This document shows positions 9,480-18,270 of a stretch of DNA of 64,000 nucleotides, piece after piece. Source of the DNA: Nostoc calcicola FACHB-3891 (GTDB taxonomy: Bacteria > Cyanobacteriota > Cyanobacteriia > Cyanobacteriales > Nostocaceae); NCBI RefSeq assembly GCF_014697355.1, contig NZ_JACJRQ010000030.1, forward strand, positions 1 through 64,000. The letters run 5' to 3'. Position 1 is the first letter of the stretch, and each line of letters opens with the position of its first letter. The position numbers and the translations under genes were made by a program. The notes under the pieces are model-generated. The model saw only the letters and a program-made list of their open reading frames with translations. It was not told the DNA's origin and made no database searches.

Positions 9480-9600
9480 TTTAGATTTTGGATTTTGGAT
9501 TAGTCATTTGTCATTTGTCATTGGTTATTTCTCCCTCACCTTCCTTATCTCCCTCATCTCCCTCATCTTCCTCATCTCCCTCATCTCCTACTCCATTATT
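9480..9600. repeat. short tandem repeat tract
   Basis: TTTGGAT, GTCATTT and CCTCATCTC units follow one another in the divergent gap between the cystine lyase and nuclease genes. The promoters of both genes must lie in or beside this tract. Confidence 0.65.
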
Positions 9601-9651
9601 AATTGTCTGAGTCATCCCCCACAGAGCGCTAATTCTTGTTAACTTAAAGAA

Positions 9652-11112
9652 ATGCTAATTAATGCTGAACTCCTACTGCAATACCAACGCTGTAAACGCC
9701 GACCTTTTTTAGATATTCACGGTGACAAAAGTCAGCGGGATGCTCCCAATGAGTTGTTGGGGAAACTACAACAGGACAAAATCACTCATCAGCTGAGTAA
9801 TTTGGCTCAGCTGACTTATCACCAGCCAGATTATTCATACGGAAACTGGGAAAGGGGAGAGAAGGCAACTTTAGAATTGATGCAGCGTGGGGTTGAGTAC
9901 ATCTATAAAGGAGCGCTGTTAGCAAGTTATTCGGAAAAATACACCTTAGTGAGTCGTCCAGATTTACTCGTTAAACAGCCAGGAAAATCCCATTTTGGTG
10001 ATTGGATGTATGTGCCGGCTAGTATTGAACTCGGTAAGCGTCCCAAACAAGAATATCAAGTCGTCGCCGCATTTCATGCCCAAGTATTAGCAACAGTCCA
10101 AGGAGTTATACCCGAAACAGCTTTGCTGATCTTGCGAACCAAAGATACAAGTTATGCAGTGGACTTGTTCAAATGGACACCACAGATGCAGCAAATTCTA
10201 GAGGAATTTCTTGAAGTTTTAGAGTTTTCAAATCCGCCAGAAGTGTTTATTTCTCGGCAAAAGTGTAATCTTTGCCATTGGTATAGTCAATGTTATGCGA
10301 TCGCTCAAACTCAGCAACATCTCTCACTTTTACCAGGCGTAACACCCATTCGCTACACTCAACTCCAAGCCTTAGATATAACTTCACTGGAATCTCTCGC
10401 CAACACTAATCCCATCATTCTCGAAAATCTGGTTGGTTTCGATCGCGAAATAGCGCCGAAGCTAGTAGTACAAGCTCAATCTGTACTCCAAAAACGACCT
10501 TTAATCTTACCGTATCCGCTACCAAAAGAAAATATTACATTCACAGCGCCCATAGAGCTTTACTTTGATATTGAGGCGCAACCAGACTTGGATTTAAATT
10601 ATTTGTTGGGAGTTTTGGTAGTAGATAGACTTGCCAACACAGAACAATTTTATTCTTTTTTAGCAGATAAACCAGAAGACGAAGAGTTAGTTTGGCAGCA
10701 ATTTTTGAATTTGGTTTGGCAATATCCCCAAGCGCCAATTTATCATTTTTGTGTGTATGAATTTGATACAGTCAAACGGCTAGCAAAGCTTTACAATACT
10801 CCCAATTCCTCCGTGCGTCCTGTACTGAATCGATTTGTCGATATATATGAACAATTAACCCAAAGCGTAGCATTGCCTGTAGAAAGTTATGCCCTCAAAG
10901 CGATCGCTCGTTGGTTAGGATTTGAGTGGCGCGATAAAGAAGCCAGTGGTGCTAAGTGTATTTACTGGTATGAGCAATGGCTAGAAACAGGCGATCGCAC
11001 TTTGTTAGAAAGTATCCAACGCTACAACGAAGATGACTGTCGCGCCACCTACTTAGTCAAAGATTGGCTGGTTAAGTTTTTCGAGGATGAATATGGTTTG
11101 CGACTTGCTTAA
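9652..11112 (+). CDS. TM0106-family RecB-like nuclease, 486 aa
   Basis: The N-terminal half carries a RecB/Cas4-like PD-(D/E)xK arrangement: an early 'QYQRCKRRPFLD' cysteine motif, 'LVSRPDLLVK' and 'SIELGKRPKQEYQ'. It is followed by CNLCHWYSQC (about residue 204-213), so four cysteines could hold an iron-sulfur cluster. The C-terminal half has a DEDD/RNase H-like exonuclease fold starting YFDIEAQPDLD (about 304), with 'YEFDTVKRLA' and a terminal 'YNEDDCRATYLVKDWL', which supplies the late acidic residues. This pairing is the TM0106 family. Cellular role is unknown; repair or defence is plausible. No partner genes are adjacent. Confidence 0.8.
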   Translation: MLINAELLLQYQRCKRRPFLDIHGDKSQRDAPNELLGKLQQDKITHQLSNLAQLTYHQPDYSYGNWERGEKATLELMQRGVEYIYKGALLASYSEKYTLVSRPDLLVKQPGKSHFGDWMYVPASIELGKRPKQEYQVVAAFHAQVLATVQGVIPETALLILRTKDTSYAVDLFKWTPQMQQILEEFLEVLEFSNPPEVFISRQKCNLCHWYSQCYAIAQTQQHLSLLPGVTPIRYTQLQALDITSLESLANTNPIILENLVGFDREIAPKLVVQAQSVLQKRPLILPYPLPKENITFTAPIELYFDIEAQPDLDLNYLLGVLVVDRLANTEQFYSFLADKPEDEELVWQQFLNLVWQYPQAPIYHFCVYEFDTVKRLAKLYNTPNSSVRPVLNRFVDIYEQLTQSVALPVESYALKAIARWLGFEWRDKEASGAKCIYWYEQWLETGDRTLLESIQRYNEDDCRATYLVKDWLVKFFEDEYGLRLA

Positions 11113-11124
11113 TGAGTACATGCC

Positions 11125-11152
11125 GTAGGGGCAATTCATGAATTGCCCCTAC
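11125..11152. repeat. perfect 28-base palindrome
   Basis: GTAGGGGCAATTCA is followed directly by its reverse complement, just after the nuclease stop codon. No T-run follows, so it resembles a dispersed palindromic repeat more than a classical terminator, although it could still stop transcription or protect the mRNA 3' end. Confidence 0.75.
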
Positions 11153-11272
11153 CTGAAAATCACTCTTTTCGGCTATTGTTTGCGTAAATCCTAACAAAGT
11201 ACTCGATACTAGGAAATTGTGACAAAATTTGTCTGTGGGTAATAGTCCCGGACATAATTTTGGAGCTGATTA

Positions 11273-11309
11273 CCCAGTCCCCAGTCCCCAGTCCCCAGTC
11301 CCCAGTCAC
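11273..11309. repeat. CCCCAGT heptamer array (STRR1 type), five units
   Basis: About five consecutive CCCCAGT units lie just before the phytase-like gene. The unit agrees with the STRR1 consensus (CCCCART) described for heterocystous cyanobacteria. The last unit ends only 14 bases before the ATG of the downstream gene, so it occupies the usual ribosome-binding region. Confidence 0.8.
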
Positions 11310-11323
11310 TCTTGTAGCTTTCC

Positions 11324-12508
11324 ATGCGGTTAATTAAAAAAATCTTCGTATTCCCACGAATTATTTATTTTTTCATCCCGATTCTAATTATCAGTCTCTT
11401 CTTCATCAACTTACCATCAAACGCTGTTGAAATCAGCAGCATAAAATTTATCGGAGAAGTTACTTTACCGAAAAAATTAATATTTCAGAAAACTGAAGTT
11501 GGAGGTTTATCTGGAATTACTTATGATGCAAAAAATAACCTTTATTACGCTATTTCCGATGATCGTGGGCAAAAAGGTAATACCCGTTTCTACACTTTGA
11601 AAATCGATTTAAGCAAGGGTTCTTTACAAAAAGGTGGAGTTGTCGTTGTTAATTCTACCACCTTATTAAATGAAAGCGGTGAAAAATTTCGTCCTGGTGA
11701 AACTGATACAGAAGGCATTGCTTTAACTAATAAAGGCAGTGTATTTATTTCTTCTGAAGGTGATATTGGTAAATTCATTAATCCTTTTATTAAAGAATTT
11801 TCACTATCTTCTGGTAAAGAAATTTCAACACTCCCCATACCAAATAAATTTTTGCCCGATAAAAATGCTCAACAAGGTATCCGTAACAATTTGGCTTTTG
11901 AAAGCCTAACCATCACACCCGATCAAAAGTATCTATTCACAGCCACAGAAAATGCTTTAATTCAAGACGGTTCAGCCGCTCAACCTAAAATTGGCAGTCC
12001 TTGTCGGATTTTGCAATATAACTTGCCCAGCAACCAGCCAGAACAGGAATTTCTTTACCAAACTGAACCAGTAGCACAGTTTTTGAATATCATGGGTAAG
12101 TTCGCTAGTGGATTACCTGATTTATTTGCTCTGGATAATCACGGAAACTTTCTAAGTTTAGAACGATCTTTTACAGGTATAGGATTTGCTGTTTCTCTAT
12201 TTCAGGTTTCTTTAGAAGGAGCCGATGATATTCACAATATTGATAGCCTTTTAGCAGTTGAATTCAAGAATATTAAACCAGTTAAGAAAAAACTGTTGTT
12301 AGATTTGAGAACTTTAGATGTAGTCCTCGACAACATTGAAGGCTTAACTCTTGGTCCTAAATTACCTGATGGACAGCGCTCATTAATTCTTATTAGCGAC
12401 AACAATTTTAACTCCCTGCAACGTACCCAGATACTAGCTTTTAAAATCAAAATCGAAACACCACTAATGAGATTATTACGCCGTTTACTGCCGAATCTCA
12501 ATCGTTAA
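11324..12508 (+). CDS. secreted esterase-like/phytase-like domain protein, 394 aa
   Basis: The N-terminus has a basic start (MRLIKKIFVFPR) and a hydrophobic core up to about residue 29, ending near SNA, a signal peptide or anchor. The rest matches the 'esterase-like activity of phytase' beta-propeller family. It has LSGITYDAKNNLYYAISDDRG near 65, GETDTEGIALTNKGSVFISSEGD near 125 and a late NIEGLTLGPKLPDGQRSLILISDNNF. It probably acts outside the plasma membrane on phosphate esters or related substrates. No ribosome-binding site is obvious because a heptamer array abuts the start. Confidence 0.8.
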   Translation: MRLIKKIFVFPRIIYFFIPILIISLFFINLPSNAVEISSIKFIGEVTLPKKLIFQKTEVGGLSGITYDAKNNLYYAISDDRGQKGNTRFYTLKIDLSKGSLQKGGVVVVNSTTLLNESGEKFRPGETDTEGIALTNKGSVFISSEGDIGKFINPFIKEFSLSSGKEISTLPIPNKFLPDKNAQQGIRNNLAFESLTITPDQKYLFTATENALIQDGSAAQPKIGSPCRILQYNLPSNQPEQEFLYQTEPVAQFLNIMGKFASGLPDLFALDNHGNFLSLERSFTGIGFAVSLFQVSLEGADDIHNIDSLLAVEFKNIKPVKKKLLLDLRTLDVVLDNIEGLTLGPKLPDGQRSLILISDNNFNSLQRTQILAFKIKIETPLMRLLRRLLPNLNR

Positions 12509-12840
12509 CAGTACATAATTTAAGGCAATTATTTTTACTGCTATTTACTTTTTCTGGTTGTTACTGTGTATTCACGGAAACTACCAGGTAAATTTATCTA
12601 GTCTATTTGTACTTTCAGTGTAATTTCTCAACCGTATTCCTTAATAAATATGTTACACAATGTGTAAGAGCTTTTGCAGAGAGGCGATCGATGATTAAGA
12701 AAATAAATGTTTCTTACAGTATTTTTTAAGTTATGTTGCTCAATTACTCTAAAAACTCTTAAGTTCTTGAGAATATAAATTCACAATTGACTAAACTTAT
12801 TCAAGTATTTTGCCAACAATATTTTTCATAATTGATTTTT
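12509..12840. other. AT-rich intergenic region before the kinase pair
   Basis: No gene, repeat array or clear hairpin is visible. It must contain the promoter for the kinase genes, but no confident -35/-10 pair stands out. Confidence 0.4.
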
Positions 12841-14460
12841 ATGGTACAAAAAAAAATTGAGAATATGGTAGGGCAAAAAATCGAATTAGACAATTACATT
12901 GGACAAATTTTAAATAATCGCTATTTAATCAGAGATTTGATTGGTAAAGGAGGGATGGGTAGAGTTTACCTAGCAGAAGATACTGCGAAAGGTGGAATGG
13001 CGATCGCCATCAAAATTTTATCACTTAGTTTAGCCAACCAACATATGTCTCAACGCTTTGCCAGAGAGATTTTTATTGGCGCTCAATTAGGTCGCAAAAG
13101 TAAACATATTGTTCGGATTTTAAGTTACGGTGTAACTGAGGATAAAATTCCCTTTTATGTAATGGAATATCTCCAAGGTAAAAATCTCAAACAAATTCTC
13201 AAAATTCAGCCTTTAACAATATCGAAGTTTTTAGAGATTTCTACGCAAATTTGTTTAGGTTTACAATGTGCCCACCAAGGTATTAGCCTGAAAGGAGAAA
13301 TTTATCCCATTGTTCATAGAGATATCAAACCAGAAAATATATTTCTAAGTCAAGATGCTAAACAAGGAGAATTTGTCAAAATACTCGATTTTGGCATTGC
13401 CAAGTTTTTAACAGAGCGGAGTGGCATGACCTTGACAGATTCTTTTATCGGTAGTTTGCCTTATTGTTCTCCAGAACATATGGAAGGACGCAAACTGTTG
13501 GATGTACGCTCTGATATCTACAGTTTGGGAGTGTTAATGTTTGAAATGCTGACAGGTAAGCATCCATTTCAAACAAAAAGTAATTCCTTTGGTAATTGGT
13601 ATCAAGCACATCGTTTTCAAATGCCGCCTACAGTTGAGGAAGTAAATCCCCAAGTAAAAATACCCCAAGGATTACAAAAAATATTAATGAGTTGTTTAGC
13701 TAAAGAAGTAAGCGATCGCCCTCAAAATATCAGCCAAGTATTAGACGAATTAACAAAGGTAAAGAATCAGCTTGAGGATGCTATTCCTAGTAGTAATGAT
13801 AGTATTGAAATTTCAATACCTATGCAATTAGTTCCTGCAACCTTATTATCAGAGAAAGAGTGTTTGCAGAAAAATTGGCCTAAAAATAAACCAGTTGCAC
13901 CAATTGGATTTCCTCATTTATTACATACTCTTCAAAGACCTATACCAACTTTTTGGGCAATGTTACCCAAACAAGAAATTCTAAAATTCTTAGATAAAGT
14001 ACATACCACAGAATTTATCACTAAAATGAATGTATACCCAATGTTGTTGTGGGTAACAGTGCTGTACGATGCAGAACCTTCTCTAACGAAATGGCTACCT
14101 TATTTTTTGGATTTGAAAGATCGGAAAGGGCAGAATATAGCGCGTAGTTTAGCCGAGGTAGGTTACTATCATCTACTATTTTTTCCCCTAGAAGATCCCA
14201 ATCGTTGCTCCCATGTCACAACTTTAAGTCTTACTGCTAGCCAACGTCAACAACTTATAGATTGGTTAAATATGAATCAAAAATTAAACGAATCAATCTT
14301 ACCTCAAGAAGCAAAAACTATTTTAAAAATAGAGTATGAAAAGCTAAAATTAGATATTTTACGAAAGTTAGTTGCAGCACAAAAAATTGAAAAAGAAAGT
14401 TTAAAAAATAGGCTAGCTAAATTTTGGGAAATGATTTTTAAATTCTTATTAGTTCGTTAA
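12841..14460 (+). CDS. Ser/Thr protein kinase with extra C-terminal domain, 539 aa
   Basis: A Hanks-type kinase occupies residues about 20-290. It has the P-loop IGKGGMGRVYLAED, invariant lysine in AIAIKIL, catalytic loop HRDIKPENIFL, metal-binding DFGIAKF and SPEHMEG in the activation segment. After a linker, residues about 340-500 form a second domain with 'LLWVTVLYDAEPSLTKWLPYFLDL', 'YYHLLFFPLEDPNRCSH' and 'LTASQRQQLIDWL'. The next kinase shares this domain, and I do not recognise it. There is no membrane segment. I start at ATG 12841; an in-frame TTG three codons earlier is less likely. The paralogue lies 101 bases downstream in the same direction. Confidence 0.88.
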   Translation: MVQKKIENMVGQKIELDNYIGQILNNRYLIRDLIGKGGMGRVYLAEDTAKGGMAIAIKILSLSLANQHMSQRFAREIFIGAQLGRKSKHIVRILSYGVTEDKIPFYVMEYLQGKNLKQILKIQPLTISKFLEISTQICLGLQCAHQGISLKGEIYPIVHRDIKPENIFLSQDAKQGEFVKILDFGIAKFLTERSGMTLTDSFIGSLPYCSPEHMEGRKLLDVRSDIYSLGVLMFEMLTGKHPFQTKSNSFGNWYQAHRFQMPPTVEEVNPQVKIPQGLQKILMSCLAKEVSDRPQNISQVLDELTKVKNQLEDAIPSSNDSIEISIPMQLVPATLLSEKECLQKNWPKNKPVAPIGFPHLLHTLQRPIPTFWAMLPKQEILKFLDKVHTTEFITKMNVYPMLLWVTVLYDAEPSLTKWLPYFLDLKDRKGQNIARSLAEVGYYHLLFFPLEDPNRCSHVTTLSLTASQRQQLIDWLNMNQKLNESILPQEAKTILKIEYEKLKLDILRKLVAAQKIEKESLKNRLAKFWEMIFKFLLVR

Positions 14461-14561
14461 AATTTCACTATCAAAATCAAAGAAATTCCTAAGATTAGCT
14501 GATAAGATTTACATTTGTATATTATGAACTGTAAATAGACTAAGGAGCAGAGGTTATCAAA

Positions 14562-16088
14562 GTGAATCAAAGCCCATTTGCATCTCCAAGTAGTACGGGC
14601 TTGCTTGCCAATCGTTATCAACTCAAGCAATTAATTGGCAGCGGTGGCATGGGGGAAGTTTTTTTAGCAAATGATATTTTGTTAGGGGGAACGCCAGTTG
14701 CGATCAAGTTTTTGACTCGGACTGTTGTCGATAGCAAAATGCAACAAGACTTCGCTCGTGAAGCTTTAATGAGTGCAGCTTTGAGTCAAAAAAGTGTACA
14801 TATTGTGCGGGCGTATGATTATGGCGTCAGTGAAAAAGGAAAACCATACTATGTCATGGAATATCTATCTGGGAAGAGTTTAAAAGATTTAATTCCGCTA
14901 TCCTTGCCGATGTTTTTGACTATCTCCCGACAAATTTGTTTGGGTTTACAGTGTGCCCATGAAGGCATTAACATTGACGGCAAAATTTGTCCGTTAGTTC
15001 ATAGAGATATAAAACCTGCAAATATATTAGTTATTCCCGATCCGATATTGGGTCAGTTAGTAAAAATTTTAGACTTTGGTATTGCTAGATTTTTAAATTA
15101 TGCATCAACAGCTAGTACAAGTACAGGGTTTAACGGCACTTTGCCCTATTGTTCTCCAGAACAGCTAGATGGGGAGAAATTAGATGGTCGCTCTGATATT
15201 TATAGCCTGGGTGTGATGATGTTTGAGATGCTCACAGGCAAAAAACCTTGGCAACCAGAAACTGATTTTTTTGGCGCTTGGTATAAAGCACATCACTTTG
15301 AAGCACCAAAGGCGATCGCAGATGTAAAACCCACTCTAAAATTACCTCAAAAACTCAATAATTTAATCATGACTTGCCTTGCAAAAAAAGCAAGCGATCG
15401 CCCACAAAACATCTCTCAAATTTTACAAATTTTCAACACTTTAGAACAATCTAATTGTCCCAGTTTACCTACAACTTTACCTTCTAAAACGATCCTCAGC
15501 CGTCCCTTAGACTCTGGGTTAACAATTACATTAGAACAAACCTGTCGGCAACTTTCCTGGCCTGAAAATAAACCAATTCAAGAAATTGTTTTTCCCCATG
15601 TTCTAGACACCTTACAAAAATCTGTAGCAGCACTATGGTTGATGTTGCCTCAAAAAGAAATCAAAAACTATGCTCTCTCTACCCGTTACAATCAATTTAT
15701 TTTCATGACATCCCCCCATCCAATGCTGTTGTGGGTGACTGTACTCTACCATCGGGAACTAGCTCCTAAATGGCTACCCTGCTACCTAGATATGCAAAAT
15801 TCCCAAAATCGTCAGATGGTGAGTTTACTGGCTGAAAATGAACGCTACCCGTTGATTTTCTTTACTCTGGAAGCACCATATTCCTGCGCTCATATTCTCA
15901 GCAGTCGCATCGACCCAACTCAGCGGCAAATGTTAAAAACTTGGGTGGAACAGAGTCAGAACCTACCACCCGCTTCTCAACCCCACTTGAGTAAACAGCT
16001 ATTAAAGCAGCAGTATAAACAAATGCAATCCCGGATATTGCAGCATTTACAATCAAAACCCCAGGTTGTATTGTCCGGCTCTATTTAG
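14562..16088 (+). CDS. Ser/Thr protein kinase, paralogue of the preceding gene, 508 aa
   Basis: A GTG start follows an AGAGG site eight bases upstream. Kinase motifs are complete: IGSGGMGEVFLAND, VAIKFL, HRDIKPANILV, LDFGIARF and SPEQLDG. The C-terminal region repeats the partner's extra domain, with LLWVTVLYHRELAPKWLPC, PLIFFTLEAPYSCAHILS and DPTQRQMLKTWVEQSQ. The two genes are clearly a tandem duplication that has diverged. The shared tail may sense a ligand or recruit a common partner. Both proteins look cytosolic. Confidence 0.88.
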   Translation: MNQSPFASPSSTGLLANRYQLKQLIGSGGMGEVFLANDILLGGTPVAIKFLTRTVVDSKMQQDFAREALMSAALSQKSVHIVRAYDYGVSEKGKPYYVMEYLSGKSLKDLIPLSLPMFLTISRQICLGLQCAHEGINIDGKICPLVHRDIKPANILVIPDPILGQLVKILDFGIARFLNYASTASTSTGFNGTLPYCSPEQLDGEKLDGRSDIYSLGVMMFEMLTGKKPWQPETDFFGAWYKAHHFEAPKAIADVKPTLKLPQKLNNLIMTCLAKKASDRPQNISQILQIFNTLEQSNCPSLPTTLPSKTILSRPLDSGLTITLEQTCRQLSWPENKPIQEIVFPHVLDTLQKSVAALWLMLPQKEIKNYALSTRYNQFIFMTSPHPMLLWVTVLYHRELAPKWLPCYLDMQNSQNRQMVSLLAENERYPLIFFTLEAPYSCAHILSSRIDPTQRQMLKTWVEQSQNLPPASQPHLSKQLLKQQYKQMQSRILQHLQSKPQVVLSGSI

Positions 16089-16252
16089 AATGGGGAGTGG
16101 GGAGATGGAGACGCGGGGACGCGGGGATACGGAGAATAAATAATAACCAATGACAAATGATTAATGACCGCAGAAAAATAATTTTTAACTTCCAACCCAA
16201 AAACACTTGACAAATAGAAAAAAAATAGCGACAATAGCAAAGTTGCCATCAA

Positions 16253-16326
16253 GGGACTGTAGTTCAATTGGTTAGAGCACCGCCCTGTCACGGCGGAAGT
16301 TGCGGGTTCGAGCCCCGTCAGTCCCG
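16253..16326 (+). tRNA. tRNA-Asp (anticodon GTC)
   Basis: A complete 74-base cloverleaf. The acceptor stem GGGACTG pairs with CAGTCCC and a G discriminator follows. The anticodon stem CCGCC/GGCGG carries loop CTGTCAC, giving anticodon GTC, and the T arm is GCGGGTTCGAGCCCCGT. CCA is not encoded. The 3' end abuts a decayed pseudogene. Confidence 0.97.
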
Positions 16327-16334
16327 TTCTAAAC

Positions 16335-16930
16335 TCACCTATTATGGAAGTGTAAACGCATATTTGATTGGTGCGTCAAGTTTTTAATTGAAAGTAAATT
16401 AATGTATAGCTTCCTAAGCGTTCTAGTACTTGCCAATGATTGATGGCACACCGTCCGCCTTATTCTATGGAAACAACTGCGGTGACCAATCGGCAAGTCT
16501 ATGATACTGCTTTGCACTTTTGGCGCATTGTAAAGTACACCTAGATATTCCCGTTGTACGATTTTTCCTTGGAGTTACGCTTGTAAGTCCTGGGCAAGAT
16601 CTGTTTTGGCAATGGCGATCGCGCCTGTTGTACCTTTCTCGAATCAATGCACAATTCCCGGAGTTGAACTCCCCCTATTCCTGGTAAATTGGAACAATGT
16701 GCTAATAAAGCATTTACTAAAGTGCCATCTGCATGATCGGGTGCAGGATGCACAATAAACCAGCCGCTTTGTTGAAAATGAGTAATTGCTCGTCTTCCTA
16801 CAGAATATCTAAGGGCATCTCTTGGGCTTGCAGTTCTGGGGGTTGCACTGATGGTATTTCCAGGGTGATGCGATCGCCTACTTTCACAACAATGATGAAA
16901 ATACTTGCTCAAATACTTGTAAATTAGGAA
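16335..16930 (-). pseudogene. decayed RluD/RluA-family 23S rRNA pseudouridine synthase remnant
   Basis: Reading three frames on the minus strand recovers a clear RluD-like series. The order is [12 protein letters not shown] (S4-domain end, at 16887), EMPLDIL-stop-EDEQLLI, a frame change, [19 protein letters not shown], another frame change, GIVH[19 protein letters not shown], then VQREYLGVL and IDLPIG. It ends with [19 protein letters not shown]-stop-RTNQI near 16345. At the active-site motif HRxD, the arginine codon is a stop and the aspartate has become glutamate. At least four in-frame stops and two frameshifts are visible. The N-terminal S4 region and the C-terminal hundred residues are missing. 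The remnant lies between tRNA-Asp and the nucleosidase gene. Confidence 0.88.
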
Positions 16931-16945
16931 AACAATCAAGAAAGT

Positions 16946-17788
16946 ATGGATTATTCAAGTCATAATTCGATCAAAATAGAACAGTCTTGCGAAGAAAGCA
17001 AAGCAGATATTCTCATTGTAGCTGCTTTATACAAAGAGAGAAAATGGGTTCAAAAAGTTTTTAATTGTGAATGGAAAAATGTTGAAAAAGGGGGTGTAGT
17101 TTATCAAGTAGCCGATTACAAAATAGACGATAAAACATTTAAAATAGTCGCAGTTTCACAACTACATATGGGAATGCCTCAGGCAGCAGTTTTAACAACT
17201 AGAAGTATTATGTTGTGGTCTCCTTCAGTGGTTGTAATGACAGGAATCTGTGCAGGAGTTGAAGGTCAAGTCACTATGGGAGATATAGTGATCGCTAATA
17301 AGGTGTTTGACTATGGCTCTGGTAAAATTGTTGGTGGAAAACTACGACCTAATTTTGAACCCGTTCAAATTGATGCTTGGTTGTGGCAACTTTTAGAGTT
17401 ATTTAGAAATAATGAAGATATTCTGGAAGAGATCGATCGAGAATATCCTTTAGATCGTGGTCGTCCTGACAGTCCTTTGGTCGCTCATTTGGGTTCTATG
17501 GGTTGTGGCTCTGCTGTTGTGGCAGATGCAGCAATGATTGAAGAAATAGTACTTACAGAAAGAAAGCTATTGGCTCTTGATATGGAATCCTATGCAGTTG
17601 CTTTAGCCACGAGTCTGAGTACAACAACAACAAAAAGAGTCGAATTTTTTATCGTGAAAAGTGTTGTGGATTTTGCAAATAGTTTGAAAGGAGATGCTCA
17701 CCATGATTACTCGTGCTATGTAAGTGCAGCTTTCTTAAAAAAATTCTTGGATAATTATTATCGCCAATTATTATTGGATAATGTCTGA
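16946..17788 (+). CDS. nucleoside phosphorylase/nucleosidase-fold protein, 280 aa
   Basis: The protein matches the PNP/UDP phosphorylase superfamily, which includes MTA/SAH nucleosidases. It begins [15 protein letters not shown], has [11 protein letters not shown], the core [20 protein letters not shown] near residue 100 and the ribose-binding [10 protein letters not shown] near 210, with conserved Met and Glu. A late '[20 protein letters not shown]' fits the base-pocket acid region. It is longer than housekeeping MTA/SAH nucleosidases (about 230 residues). It resembles nucleosidase domains found in signalling or conflict proteins, but no partner domain is attached. It probably cleaves a nucleoside or nucleotide N-glycosidic bond. 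Position beside a tRNA and a pseudogene suggests a variable site. Confidence 0.75.
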   Translation: MDYSSHNSIKIEQSCEESKADILIVAALYKERKWVQKVFNCEWKNVEKGGVVYQVADYKIDDKTFKIVAVSQLHMGMPQAAVLTTRSIMLWSPSVVVMTGICAGVEGQVTMGDIVIANKVFDYGSGKIVGGKLRPNFEPVQIDAWLWQLLELFRNNEDILEEIDREYPLDRGRPDSPLVAHLGSMGCGSAVVADAAMIEEIVLTERKLLALDMESYAVALATSLSTTTTKRVEFFIVKSVVDFANSLKGDAHHDYSCYVSAAFLKKFLDNYYRQLLLDNV

Positions 17789-17830
17789 TCGGGCTTTGAA
17801 ATAATTAAAGAAGTCGGAAGTCGAAAGTAC

Positions 17831-17867
17831 AGTTTTGTAACGGGGATTTAGACCCCGCAACAAAACT
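17831..17867. terminator. strong hairpin after the nucleosidase gene
   Basis: AGTTTTGT-aa-CGGGG pairs with CCCCG-ca-ACAAAACT around a seven-base loop, giving 13 base pairs with one 2x2 internal loop. It lies 43 bases after the stop codon. The loop sequence GGGGATTTAGACCCC also looks like a dispersed cyanobacterial repeat, so the terminator role is inferred. Confidence 0.5.
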
Positions 17868-17968
17868 TGTGGCTTCTTTTGTAGCCGGGGACAAAAAAGC
17901 GCCGAAGTTTGTTAACTATTAATCGATCAACATTTCCTCTACAAACCAACAACTGATTCGGCTATAAT

Positions 17969-18136
17969 AGGACTTACGCACTGTACAATTTATCCATAAT
18001 GTGTGTTATGGCTTATAGTCGTTTCAAGCGCTTCGTATAACCCTAATTTATTAGCATAGAAAGCGATCGCTGGATGCTAGAAATGGCATAAATAACCAAA
18101 TTGTGTATGTTACTTATGCTACGATGCGTAAGTTCT
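17969..18136. repeat. MITE-like element with 12-base inverted ends
   Basis: AGGACTTACGCA at the left and TGCGTAAGTTCT at the right are inverted copies with one mismatch, enclosing 144 bases without a gene. The same ends bound elements at 26224-26625 and 63698-63775. It sits in the gap of about 480 bases upstream of gltX; the rest of that gap shows a hairpin (GACTC...GAGTC) near 18207. Confidence 0.65.
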
Positions 18137-18270
18137 ATATAAAAAAATAAAATTTATAGCCTATTCCAAGACTCACTCAAAACGTGAGGAATCATAACTC
18201 TACGGACTCAGGGCTTAGAGTCCAAATATAAGGTACATTTATTCATGCTTTGCAAAAGAGAGAATTAACT

